NCBI GenBank assembly: GCA_028564705.1
Contig: JAPXFQ010000166.1
Span: 1,674,001 to 1,738,000, forward strand
Origin: Apricaphanius iberus
Taxonomy: Eukaryota > Chordata > Actinopteri > Cyprinodontiformes > Aphaniidae
Length of the DNA: 64,000 nucleotides
Direction of reading: 5' to 3'
Shown here: piece after piece, positions 8,989 through 19,849 of the stretch
Numbering within the stretch: position 1 is the stretch's first letter
Layout of the letters: every line of letters begins with the position of its first letter
Program-made: the position numbers and the translations under genes
Notes under the pieces: model-generated
The model's database searches: none
What the model saw: the letters and a program-made list of their open reading frames with translations, nothing else
Told to the model about the DNA's origin: nothing

Positions 8989-11900
8989 TTGCCTATATTA
9001 TCAGCTGCCCTGTCAAAGATCAAGAACAGATGATAAAATCATTTGTTACAGGGGAAACCCCAGGTTTTAAGCAAAATGAATAATTTAAGCTAGCTTGTTG
9101 GGGCCTACACTTGTAGAGAAAATGATTTAGAAATAATCTGTCGTCACATGAAACCTCTGCTTGAACCCAATGTTCTTGTTTTTTTGGTAGTTTAATGCCA
9201 ACAAAATGGAGAATACAGAATTTTATTGATGTCGATTAGAATATCAAAAGACCATAAAAGTAATTGAAATTTCCTAATTTCATATCTGATTTGACTAAAC
9301 TAAAAACTGAGGCAGTTAGATATAGTTGAAATGATTGAGGAACAAGCTCTGATAATTGTGTGGCAAGCCATGTATAAAAATTACTCCAGAGTTTCCACTG
9401 AAGTGTATAAAAACTAATTAGACTTTATTATGAGAGCTCAGACAGAGGTATCTCAGTGTTCCTCTGACCTTTTTTTTTTCTTTTTAAAAAAAAATAAAAT
9501 TACCCTGTAATTCTTTTTTACTGAAGCTTTTTTTTGGTGTCAGATGTCCAGGATTATGGGTTTTACAAAGAAGAGAAATGTCGCATGTATAAAACAGTCA
9601 AGCATATTGAATTAGATGAGAGATGGGGAACATGATTCACACACTGCCACAGGACCTAAGACTAACAACTAAAATATAGTTTTAAAAGAAGGAAACATTA
9701 TATACATCAAAGTGTGACATATGTTGTAAAGCCAACTGTTGAAATTACATAATAAACAGTCTTGTAGTTTCAAAGGATTGTAGGTATACTATAGGTAGAA
9801 AAAACACATTAAACATTGTGATATCCACTGAATCCATGTGGAAATGTATCTAGCAAGGTAAATGCATACGTTAATATATTTTTAATACAAAACATACAAC
9901 CCTAACAGTACATATAACAAATAATTATTCAAGATTAGACAAAACTGCAAATGCTGCTCCAGGTATTGCTACTTGCTTTCACCAAACTTCCCTTTTGCAT
10001 ACATTTGTGTATTTCTATATTACTTTCCATTCATTGGCACCTTTTAAAAGCCTAAGCACTTTTTTATCTGATGTGATAGTGGACAGTTTTTGTTAGTGCT
10101 GCATTTTTTACATCCATCTATCAGAAGGACACAAGCAAAACATTTGGGAGACAAATGGTCTTGAACACAAAACTGGTAATATTTATTTATTGCTGTCTGT
10201 AAGATAGACAGGGCTGTACTCCCTGAGCACATTTATCGTGGGAGTAATGCATTTAACACTTTTCAGCCAAGGTCTTTGATCAATGTGTGAGGGTAAATTC
10301 AAAATAAGATGCTGTATGTCTGAATGGCTGCTGATGGTAAAAATAAGTCTGTGACAAAGGAGCCGTCCACAGGAACTGATACCACATCTACCACCATTTT
10401 TTAATGTCTATTTATCGAATTTCTTCTATTTTTTTTATTTAGAGAATCATCGAATAAAAATAATAAAGTAAAAGAACTGGTATCTTTTGCCTAGTAACAG
10501 AGACTCACTCAATTAGGATGACAACAGAATTAATAATAATAATAAACAGACTCTTCCTAGTTTACAAAGAAAGTAGTATGACCTCACGTGTCTGTAAATG
10601 TATGTGTCTGGTACTAACTGGCACACACTGTATACACTTTTCTCTGTGTGAGTCCGCAACTTGTCAAAGTGTGAGTGTGGCAGAAGAAAGATGACATTCT
10701 TTATTGTTGGGCTATAGAACTAAAGAAAGGGGTTTTATATCTGATTTACTGCTCACTGGCAGGTCTCCCAGTTTGGTTCACTGGAACCAAACAAAAAAAA
10801 TTCTGCTTAATCATAACAATTTGTGTCTATGTTTTAATTATCTTGGGGAAAGAAATGTTATTTAAAAACAAACCGGTTTTGAATTTTTTTTTCCAGAAGC
10901 ATCATTCACTTATCCTGCTGCTGATTTGACTGTTCCCCATTAAAGTGGAGAAAAAGAAGACCATGCATGGTTTCTACTGTGTATATTAATGCATATTAAA
11001 GGACATTTGGTGTTTAAACTATTAAAATAGGCATTTATTAGCTTTTACAGCTAATTTTAGCCATTTCCTTGAGGCTGTGGTCCACTGTAATCAAAAATAT
11101 TTTAAATGACCAGACACAACTTTATAAGTTCATATAAGTTCATGTTCATTAACAGTAGTTTATATGAGGCCCTACTTGTGATAGCTGTGGTTGTGGACTA
11201 TTGGTGACTTCAAGATTACCTACTCTGTTAAGAACTGGTAATCTTGTCTTTATGCCATTTTTTGCAAATTGGCTGTTTCAAATATATTCATTTCCCCAAA
11301 AATGTTCTAGAAATTAATGATGATTGCCACTAGGGGTTTGCAAAGCAGACGGTATTTGTATCTGTATTTGTTGAGGGGAGAAAAGTATTAATATTGGTAT
11401 TTGAGTAAAATTCAAAATAGGTGTAATTTTTTTTAACGTTATTTAAGGTATATTTAATTATCCATTACAATAATGATGGATGTACAGTATTGGTTGATGT
11501 TTTTCCATAGATCCAGCAATGGACATGTAACAATAAACAATAATAAAAAAAAATTATACAACAGCCATCACTTCATCCATGGTTAAAGCAAGAGGGGTAG
11601 AACATGGGTTTGATGATGATTTTGTGCTAGTGCTTGACGGTTTGGTGCTGGTAGGGGGATTGGTGCTGACTGTAAGTGCCGGTGATTATGCATTGCAGAT
11701 GCTGACATATGTTTGATATCTCTGCTACTACAGAGGTAGGCACAGTCTTTTCAATTTTTTTGTTTCAGTTGCCGACTTGTTTGTAGTTTCAGAATGACTA
11801 TACTAAGAATAAATAGCCTACAGCCTACATCTTGCATTCCACAAAAGATAGAGTAACTTAAACGTACCAAATAACTCCCACAAGTCCACACATTTGTACT

Positions 11901-13769
11901 CAACTACAAAATCGTTGTTTTAATCTTTTTGACCAAACGTTAAAGTTACTCTGTCAAAAGCTGTCTAAATTACTGAGCCAACAGAGCAAACATGAGAGCA
12001 TCCGACTGCATACGTTAATACTGATGCAGTGTAATGATATAATCTCCTGATCAAACTCAGACAGACATTTTAAAAATTCTAGCTTGACCCCTGCTTTCAT
12101 GTCAAAATGGATCAAATTCTGAGGAATGGTTCTGTAACCTCCTTTCATGTAACAATGAGTCAAGGCAGTTCTCAAGGCAAGACAGCCCAACCTAGAACTA
12201 GCAGAGTGTATCTTATAAAAGCAGCCCATAAGTTAGTGAATTTGTCAAAGAAGAAATTACTTCAATTACCAGAAAAACTTTCCATGAGGGCAGTGAGTAA
12301 TAAAATAAATGATTATGCCTTTCTAAACTTCTTTTCAATATGATGAACCACTTAGTTTTCTGTCAGAACCTTTTAGTTCAAGTTTTACTAAGTTCAGTTG
12401 AAAAAATATTTACTTTTTAGTTGTTTTTGTCTCAATTTAAACATGTTAAACTGTGCGTTCCTCTACTGAGTTATCTTATTGACAATTTTTCAATATTTCG
12501 AATTCTTTGGAACTTTGGAGAATTCAAATACCTTAAAATATTTTTGTATGTTAAATTCAATTTAAGCAATAACTGTGCAACAAAAATGAACAAGGAAAGC
12601 ATTTTTTAATGACCAACAATATTAATCTTTACCTTATTTCCCCCCCCACATAGAAGGTGCTCCAGCCAGTAAAGTGGCACTGAGAGCATACATGTCAGTT
12701 TTCGTATCAAACAGTGTAATGGTATTATTATCAAATACACATCAGTAATACTAATTTATGAAATGTAAAAATGGTAATAAAGGCAAAAGGTTCTGGTGCA
12801 CAGGAACATCATGTTACTATGTGTGAACTGGGTTGTGTTTCATTTGAAGGGAGACCTGAGACATCAGTGGCAGATCATAAGAGGTGATTTTATCGACTGA
12901 AACTTTAGAGGCCATGTCTTCCAGCTTCCGCACATGCATTGCGGGTGCTATGCCCTTTCGATTGTTTTTGAAGGAGACCAGCTGAGTGCAGGAAATATAG
13001 ATTTTTTTCCCCTTCATCCTCTCTATGGGAACTTCAACAAAGCTTTATTAATCTAAGTCTGTTCATAAAACTAAAGATTTTAGGGACACACGATAAAGGT
13101 CTACTTTCTATGCTGTATGCTTTTTAATAAAACTGGGACTTTTCTTCCAGCTGGAAATCTTTTTAAAGTATAAACATAGTTACTAATGTATTTACTAGGA
13201 GTGGGACTTTGACGCTTTAATAACGATTAATTAATTACATAAGAATGAAAAAAATAACACATTTAAATCGCAGGCTTCATTCCAATCAATGCAGAACATT
13301 TGTCGGTGCATGATTTACTATGACGCGGATTGCATTCATGCACACGTGAGGCTATAAGGTGAGGCTGTGAATATAACGGGTGACCATCCACTTTTTTAGG
13401 GGTCTCGGGTTGCGATGGGTTTTTCTTGTTTATCAGGCGGACCATACTTAAACTGACTGGTGTAATGTATGCAGGGAAACATCCTTTTTCTCATCTGACA
13501 CCCTCCATGAGTGGCCACTTAATTCTTGGTTCTGATTCGTTCATACACTGAACCGACTGCAGGTGGTGCCCCTGTTACGTCAATATGAATTCCCCCTGCG
13601 CCTTGCTGTACTAATATCTTTGAGAAGCATAAGATGAACCATCTAGGAGCAACAAAAGAGCAGAATGCATCATTATTATAACTGGCACGTGTTTCTGTCT
13701 GTGACAAAAGGCTGCAAAGAACCCGCAGGTCACATGGACACAGAAACTTTACCAATGCTGTGCAAAGTG
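8985..13769. other. Long non-coding stretch with two possible transposon termini
   Basis: No gene recognised over 4.8 kb. Near 11330 the sequence CTAGGGGTTTGCAAAGCAGA followed by GGTATTTGTATCTGTATTTG resembles the outer end of a fish hAT-like element. Near 13199 GAGTGGGACTTTGACGC followed by TTAATAACGATTAATTAAT resembles another. I found no matching opposite ends or duplications for either. A poly-C run lies near 12640. Small frames such as 10675-10929 or 12107-12343 show no family similarity. Confidence 0.45.
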
Positions 13770-14797
13770 CAGTATTGGGTAGTAATGGAATACATGTACC
13801 CGCAGCAAGTTTAGAATACTAATTATGAGTACCGGTAACTGTATTCCGTTACAGTTACTATTTTTAAACATGGTTTTCGGAATACAGTTACTTTCATAAT
13901 ACCATTGGAACACTTGTGTGTTTTTTAACTTTCCACTTGAAATATGAAGATATAAGTTTAGGGAAATGTGTGTCTCCGCGTTGTGTTGAATATCCCATAA
14001 TACCCCTAAACAACATGCCACCGAAACCATAGAGATCCTATGGCCAAAACACTCGAGTAAGGGCTATTGAAACACTCCTGACCTGCAAGCACCAACATTA
14101 ACATGAGTTGCCAGGTATGGATTCAGACCCGGAGCTTGGGGGGTTGGACCCACAATCGCATCCAAATAAACTTACTAGCAGTGAAGGAAATGATGCACTC
14201 AATGGCGCTCTCTCACTGTTCTTTTTTTCAAGTGATGCTAGATTACATTCAAGAATTACTGACTAAAGCCATGATGGTTAAAACTGGGGAAAAGATCAAA
14301 TCTGGCAACACTAGTCATAGAGTCGCACTGCTTGTGCATCTGGTGTCAAACTGGGAAGTATGCAGATCTGACGGTGTGGAGGTCCTGTCACTGTGGCTCC
14401 GATTGATGATGCGCCCTGGCTGCTTAGCCACAGGGATATCCCGGCAATCACTTTGCCTGTGTACCTTCCCACACAGGCAAACTCTAGTGATAGCTGGAGG
14501 AGCTGTAATTTGGTAATTAATGGTTAGTGATGGATCCAGGTGCCAAAAATAAGAAATATATATTTTGTTTTTTTTTCACTCAGTGCGTAATGTTTAGTAT
14601 TAAGATACCCTCTGTTTTCCTGCCGGAGTAGCTATTTAATTGACTTAAATGTTGTTTTTAAGGTGAAGTATTCCGAGTATTTAGAATGCAGTACCAGGAT
14701 TCAGCAAAGTAACGGAACACGTTTCAAAACATATTTTAAAGCAGGTATTCAGTATTCTGTACCTAAATATATTTACTAATTATTCTCCTCAACACTG
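13770..14797. mobile_element. hAT-like element with 8-bp target duplication
   Basis: The left end CAGTATTGGGTAGTAATGGA and right end (reverse complement) CAGTGTTGAGGAGAATAAT match at the tips. Flanks are GCAAAGTG at 13762-13769 and ACAAAGTG at 14798-14805, an 8-bp duplication with one mismatch, typical of hAT transposition. Both subterminal regions contain GGAATAC/ATTCC repeats. A 137-codon frame inside (14103-14516) has no transposase similarity, so the element looks non-autonomous. Confidence 0.65.
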
Positions 14798-15155
14798 ACA
14801 AAGTGAAAGTTCATCTATAAATTGGCGGAGGAAGATGATTTTGAAAATAAAACACTGAGTTTACACAGTTTTTATCATTCTTTTTGAGACTGTTGCTTTT
14901 TACTTTTATAATAGTGAATAGAAAATACTTCTCATAATATTATTTGGGTTTTTTGTTTCATTTTTGTAAAATTAAAAAGTGAATTATCACTGGTACTGAT
15001 GAAGTTTCTAATTTAGGATAGTAATTATTTCTATTATGATTTTAAAGTAATGTTTTGTACTCATGAAAGTCTTTTGGAAGTTTATTATACTATTCTTTCT
15101 AACCACAGATAATGCATGCTTTAAAATGGTAAAATCAAAAGTCTAGGCCCAGTCC
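14798..15155. other. Non-coding, no recognisable feature
   Basis: AT-rich sequence between two transposons. Confidence 0.5.
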
Positions 15156-15207
15156 TGAAAGTACGGAAGCCCTAAACGGTCATACATACATACATTTTAT
15201 TTCCCCT

Positions 15208-15323
15208 GTTTTCTCGTGATAACGAGATAATTTTCCTCCGTTTTCTCGTGATAACGAGATAATTTTCCTCCGTTTTCTCATGATAACGAGATAATTTTCC
15301 TCCGTTTTCTTGTGATAACGAAT
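15208..15323. repeat. Subterminal 32-bp tandem repeats, left arm
   Basis: Three full and one partial copy of a 32-bp unit (core CTCGTGATAACGAG followed by ATAATTTTCCTCC). The core is itself an inverted repeat, CTCGT-GATA-ACGAG. Such arrays near the ends of DNA transposons often bind transposase; that role is inferred here. Confidence 0.8.
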
Positions 15324-15347
15324 TTGATACATAATGCATGCACTTAC

Positions 15348-15387
15348 AATCTTACAAATAGGGCTATAATCTTACAAATAGGGCTAT
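15348..15387. repeat. Two tandem copies of a 20-bp unit
   Basis: AATCTTACAAATAGGGCTAT occurs twice head-to-tail directly before the LINE sequence begins. It may be a leftover of the DNA transposon interior or be connected with the LINE insertion; I cannot decide. Confidence 0.7.
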
Positions 15388-18300
15388 CCAGTGCCGGATT
15401 TTTTTTTCACCGGTTTTTAATCAACCAGACTACTTTATGGAGATTCTGACTGGAGGAGCAGCAGCGCTCTGTGGATTTAGACGGAGACGCCGACGAGGGA
15501 AACGAGCTGGTGTGCTCGTTAAATTGCGACAGTGGGGATTACGCACCGCTCTCCCATCCATACACCTGGGGAACGTCCGCTCTCTGCCTAACAAAATGGA
15601 TGAATTGCTCCTTCTCCTATCCAAGAACTCCGACTTTCGTTGTTCTGCCGCCTTTTGCTTCACTGAAACCTGGTCCAGTGAACACATCCCGGACAGCGCA
15701 CTACAGCTTCCGCGCTTACAGCTGTTCCGAGCGGACCGCTGCGCGGAACTGTCTGGGAAGTCAAAGGGAGGAGGAACGTGTTTCTACATTAACGAAGGTT
15801 GGTGTACAGATGTCACAGTGTTAAAGAAGACATGCAGCCCTCACCTAGAGTCTTTCTTCATAAACTGTAGACCATTTTATTCACCGCGGGAGTTCGCCTC
15901 GTTTGTGCTGGTCGCTGTATACATTCCACCGCAGGCGTGCGTAACGGAGGCGTTACATCACCTCGCCGACCAGATCACAGACGTGGAGAAAACTCACCCG
16001 GACTCTCTGCTAATCATTCTCGGGGATTTTAATAGAGCAAATCTCAAACTTGAACTGCCTAAATATAGACAACACGTGACGTGTCCCACCAGGGACATGA
16101 ACACTTTAGACCACTGCTACACCACAATAAAGAATGCATATCGCTCTGTCCCCCGTGCTACTTTGGAACTTTCTGACCACTGCCTGGTCCACCTCAACCC
16201 ATCTTACAAGCAGAAGCTGAAATCTGGTAAGCCTGTAGTAAGAACTGTGAAGAGATGGACAGATGAGTCAAAGATGCAGTTACAAGCCTGCTTTGACTGC
16301 ACTGATTGGAGCGTCTTTGAAGCAGCAGCCTCAGACCTGGACGAACTGACTGACACTGTGACATCTTACATCAGCTTTTGTGAGGACATGTGTGTGCAGA
16401 CAAAAACCTTCTGCACGTTCAACAACAATAAACCATGGTTCACTGCAGAACTGAGACGGCTACGCCAGGACAAGGAGGAGGCCTACAGGAGTGGGGATCG
16501 GGACCTGTACAAGCAGGCCAGGAACAAGCTGACAAAGGAGATCAAGGCAGCAAAAAGGAACTACAGTGTAAAACTGAAGGAGCGTTTTTCTGCCAATGAC
16601 TCTTCTGCAGTTTGGAAGGGCCTGCAGACCATTACCAACTACAGGAGACCATCCCCCCACCCTGTGGGGAGCCCCCGCCTGGCTGAGGACCTCAATGACT
16701 TTTTCTCCAGGTTTGAAACAACTTTCACACCTTCCACCTCACCCACCATCTCCATCACAAAAGGCCTAGCATCACCCCAAACCATCCCCATACCTGACCC
16801 CCTGCCTGCGCTGAGGATCTGTGAACAGGATGTGCGCCAACTATTTCAGAGACAGAGGATTAAGAAGGCATCAGGTCCTGATGGAGTGTCTCCGTCCTGT
16901 CTGAAAGTCTGTGCTGACCAGCTGGCTCCCATTTTCACTCAGATCTTCAACAACTCCCTGGAGCTGTGTGAGGTCCCCTCCTGCCTCAAACGCTCCACCA
17001 TCATCCCGGTTCCCAAGAAGTCCCCTGTCACAGGATTAAATGACTACAGACCAGTTGCCCTGACATCTGTGGTCATGAAATCCTTTGAGCGACTGGTGCT
17101 GTCACACCTGAAGGAAATCACGGATCCCCTGCTAGACCCCCTGCAGTTCGCCTATAGAGCAAACAGGTCAGTGGATGATGCAGTCAACATGGCTCTCCAC
17201 TACATCCTGCACCACCTGGACTCTGCAGGTACCTACGCTCGGGTCCTGTTTGTGGACTTCAGCTCTGCATTCAACACCATCGTCCCAGAGCTCCTCCACC
17301 AAAAACTGTCCCAGCTCACCGTGCCTCCCTCCACCTGTCAGTGGATTACCAGTTTCTTGACTGACAGGAGGCAGCAGGTGAAACTGGGTAAATTCATATC
17401 CAGCACCCGGTCCCTCAGCATCGGCGCCCCCCAGGGATGTCTTCTCTCCCCACTGCTTTTCTCCCTTTACACCACTGATTGCACGTCAAGAGACCCTTCT
17501 GTGAAACTCCTGAAGTTTGCAGATGACACCACCGTCATTGGACTCATCCGTGACGGCGACGAGTCTGCATACAGAAGGGAGGTGGAAAAGCTGGTCCTCT
17601 GGTGCAGTCAGAACCACCTGGAGCTAAACCCGCTCAAAACTGTGGAGATGACAGTGGACTTCAGGAAGAGACCCCCATCAACATCTCCTCTCATAATCAC
17701 CAACAGGCCAGTCCCCACAGTGGAGTCTTTCAGGTTCCTAGGATCCACCATCACACGGGACCTGAAGTGGACCTCCCACATTGACTCAATAAGGAAGAAG
17801 GCCCAGCAAAGGCTGTACTTTCTGCGTCAGCTCAGAAAGTTCAACCTGCCTCAGGAACTGCTGACCATATTCTACACAGCAATAGTCCAGTCTGTCCTGA
17901 CCTCATCCATCTCTGTCTGGTTCGGATCCGCCACCAGGCAAGACAAGGACAGACTGCAGAGAACAGTCAGGACTGCAGAGAGGATCATAGGAACCGATCT
18001 TCCCTCCATTCAGGACCTATTCCGGGCCCGGGTCAGGAAGCGGGCCAGGAAAATCACCACTGACCCCTCACACCCTGGCCACAATCTGTTTAGGCTCCTC
18101 CCCTCAGGTCGGCGTTACAGAGCGCTGTACGCCAAAACCACCCGACATAAGAACAGTTTCTTCCCCCAGGCTGTCGCTCTGATGAACTCTGAATAGGCAC
18201 AGAGTCTGAGTCCATTCACATGAACAAATAAACTAAAACTCTGCACTGCTGTATATACTTACTGTACAATAACCCTGGTTTGGTGTATATATTATCCTTT

Positions 18301-18440
18301 ATTTTTATTTGTATTTATTTTTATTTCCGTTTTAATTTCACTTATTTAAGTTCTGTACTGGAGAGAAAAGTTGCCGGAGTCAAATTCCTTGTATGTGTCA
18401 TACTTGGCCATTAAAGCTGATTCTGATTCTGATTCTGCAT
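15388..18440 (+). mobile_element. L2/CR1-type non-LTR retrotransposon (LINE), copy A
   Basis: A ~3.05-kb LINE containing one long frame, a short 3' UTR with ATTAAAGC near 18410, and a 3' end made of GATTCT repeats (18417-18436), the same tail as copy B at 43.9 kb. It lies antisense to the transposase of the DNA transposon it interrupts. The 5' boundary is approximate. Relative to copy B, the usual N-terminal leader region is absent or diverged, suggesting mild 5' truncation. No clear target duplication was found. Confidence 0.8.
15437..18196 (+). CDS. LINE ORF2: AP endonuclease + reverse transcriptase, uninterrupted
   Basis: A 919-residue polyprotein that would nick DNA and copy element RNA at the target. 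The N-terminus is basic (FRRRRRRGKRAG). An apurinic-type endonuclease follows: NVRSLPNKMDEL at about 45-56, TETW at 76-79, GDFN at 196-199, LDH at 224-226 and SDH at 246-248, covering the catalytic Glu, Asp/Asn and His motifs. The reverse transcriptase spans roughly 440-800, with FVDFSSAFN at 605-613, GAPQGCLLSPLLFSLY and the catalytic FADD at 694-697. The C-terminus (SGRRYRALYAKT..KNSFFPQAVALMNSE) looks complete. All diagnostic residues are present with no stop or frameshift, so it may have been active recently. The ATG at 15437 is the first in frame; the native start may lie further upstream in full-length copies. Confidence 0.85.
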   Translation: MEILTGGAAALCGFRRRRRRGKRAGVLVKLRQWGLRTALPSIHLGNVRSLPNKMDELLLLLSKNSDFRCSAAFCFTETWSSEHIPDSALQLPRLQLFRADRCAELSGKSKGGGTCFYINEGWCTDVTVLKKTCSPHLESFFINCRPFYSPREFASFVLVAVYIPPQACVTEALHHLADQITDVEKTHPDSLLIILGDFNRANLKLELPKYRQHVTCPTRDMNTLDHCYTTIKNAYRSVPRATLELSDHCLVHLNPSYKQKLKSGKPVVRTVKRWTDESKMQLQACFDCTDWSVFEAAASDLDELTDTVTSYISFCEDMCVQTKTFCTFNNNKPWFTAELRRLRQDKEEAYRSGDRDLYKQARNKLTKEIKAAKRNYSVKLKERFSANDSSAVWKGLQTITNYRRPSPHPVGSPRLAEDLNDFFSRFETTFTPSTSPTISITKGLASPQTIPIPDPLPALRICEQDVRQLFQRQRIKKASGPDGVSPSCLKVCADQLAPIFTQIFNNSLELCEVPSCLKRSTIIPVPKKSPVTGLNDYRPVALTSVVMKSFERLVLSHLKEITDPLLDPLQFAYRANRSVDDAVNMALHYILHHLDSAGTYARVLFVDFSSAFNTIVPELLHQKLSQLTVPPSTCQWITSFLTDRRQQVKLGKFISSTRSLSIGAPQGCLLSPLLFSLYTTDCTSRDPSVKLLKFADDTTVIGLIRDGDESAYRREVEKLVLWCSQNHLELNPLKTVEMTVDFRKRPPSTSPLIITNRPVPTVESFRFLGSTITRDLKWTSHIDSIRKKAQQRLYFLRQLRKFNLPQELLTIFYTAIVQSVLTSSISVWFGSATRQDKDRLQRTVRTAERIIGTDLPSIQDLFRARVRKRARKITTDPSHPGHNLFRLLPSGRRYRALYAKTTRHKNSFFPQAVALMNSE

Positions 18441-18790
18441 ATACTATGTTTCTAGTGAATCGCAATCCTGCTACTCTGCATCTCTCAGTCATCATCCGGT
18501 ATCCATGGAGACGCCCGGGGCCTTGTAACTGGTCAACTATGTAATTAATGACTACATCAGAGTCACTTAGATTGCGCCTCCGATAAAGATGAAGCCTTGC
18601 TAACCGTCTTCTTAAATGACGCACACTAATGTGGACATTTTCTGTAATAGCAAGTCATAAAGCTATTTCAGCCTGTGTCAGGCCTTGATTGAAAAGATGT
18701 GTGATGCGGTGATCAATATTATCCTGCTCCTCTGACCTTGCTAGACTGACTAATGTTTCCTGCAGTGATTTAAAAGACAATATCGTTTTG
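18440..18790 (-). pseudogene. IS3EU-like transposase, N-terminal fragment
   Basis: On the minus strand, from about 18790 down to the LINE junction, conceptual translation gives a helix-turn-helix-like region (HRITHLFNQGLTQAEIA), then MRHLRRRLARLHLYRRRN and VVINYIVDQLQ.PGRLHGYRMM. The GYRMM block matches the (H/Y)GYR motif that precedes the integrase (rve) core in IS3-like transposases. The coding region is cut by the LINE at 18440. The catalytic DDE core is not found on either side, so the copy cannot make transposase. Confidence 0.55.
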
Positions 18791-18805
18791 TTTTCTTGAG
18801 ATCTC

Positions 18806-18905
18806 AAATTAATTATTTTGCTATCACGGGAAAAAAGGAGGAAAATTATCTTGTTATCACGAGAAAAATGAGGAAAATTATTTCGTTATCACAAGAAAAC
18901 GGGGG
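18806..18905. repeat. Subterminal repeats, right arm (inverted)
   Basis: Three diverged copies of the left-arm unit in reverse orientation (TTATCACGAGAAAAATGAGG-type). They mirror the array at 15208-15323. Confidence 0.75.
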
Positions 18906-18952
18906 AAATAAAATGTATGTATGTATGACCCTTTAGGGCTTCCGTATGAAAG

Positions 18953-19494
18953 TGTTTCAGGAGTGGTAAAAGTGTCCACTGAAAAAGCCAAGTGTCAATT
19001 AAACATCGAAATATGGTCGCCCTAAAAAAATAATCGTTTTTGTTATTACTTTTTAAAGCAACTTTATGAACATATAATTATAATGAAATTTTGGTTTTAG
19101 GTCTGGTAAGTTTTGGAAAAGGATATATATTTTCTTTTACTACTCTTCTGAAGTGACAAGCATTAAACTGCGTTTTACAAATATTCAAAGACCTTAAGAT
19201 AAAAGTATTCATGCCTGTGACGTTTGATTGTGATCCTCCAAAGTCCTTTCATATTTAAATAATTGTGTTTTCATGGGCAAATTTTTGTTTTGTTTTTAGG
19301 ATGCGATTAATTGAAGTGAATTTATTACAAAGCCTCTAATTAATTAGATTATTTTTTTACTCAAGTCTCACCCATTGTATTTACTTATTAAAGAAGCTTG
19401 AAAATTTTAGCATTTGTTTCTGTGGTCAATTGAATATCTACAAATGGAGGGAGTTTCCACATTTATCTGTGACTATTCATTTGATAGTGTGAAA
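18953..19494. other. Non-coding, no recognisable feature
   Basis: AT-rich sequence between the IS3EU-like element and a Tc1-like element. Confidence 0.5.
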
Positions 19495-19849
19495 AAAATG
19501 CTGTAAATTGGGAATCCTTTCACAAATATAAATACTGATAGTTTATTTTTTATCAATTTACAAAATGCAAAATGAGCAAACAACAGAATAATCTGAAAAA
19601 AATCAATATTTCATGTCACTACCTTTTGCCATCAAATCAGCAGCAATTCCTTCAAGGAAACTTCCAAAAATTAGAGATTCTGTAAGATTATAGTCAGGTG
19701 TATAATTAACCAATTCTACCAAACAGGTGCTAATGATCATCAAAGTCACACGTGGGTTGATCAGTCATTAACTGAAACAGAAACAGCTCTGTAGAGACTT
19801 AAAAAAGGATGAGGAACAGCCAGACTCTGCTACAGAGGAGAGGTTGTGG

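Larger units (their letters stand above)
15162..18946 (-). mobile_element. IS3EU-like DNA transposon, split by a LINE
   Basis: Both ends start TACGGAAGCCCTAAA followed by GGTCATACATACATACATTT, in inverted orientation, and are flanked by exact 6-bp copies of TGAAAG (15156-15161 and 18947-18952). Inside each end lies an array of ~32-bp repeats. The minus strand next to the right end encodes the start of an IS3/retroviral-integrase-like transposase. Six-bp duplications, TA-starting termini and an IS3-like integrase fit the eukaryotic IS3EU superfamily. The centre is occupied by an L2/CR1-type LINE, and the catalytic half of the transposase is missing. Confidence 0.6.

Noticed and set aside
8691..9070. 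Open frames rich in alternating Tyr-Ile on both strands
   Set aside because: They are translations of TA microsatellites and of the SINE tail, not genes.
14103..14516. 137-codon frame as a gene
   Set aside because: It lies inside a hAT-like element, has no family similarity and no supporting context.
15208..15323. CRISPR or replication-origin-like iterons
   Set aside because: They occur as an inverted pair of arrays at the ends of a DNA transposon, so they are subterminal repeats.
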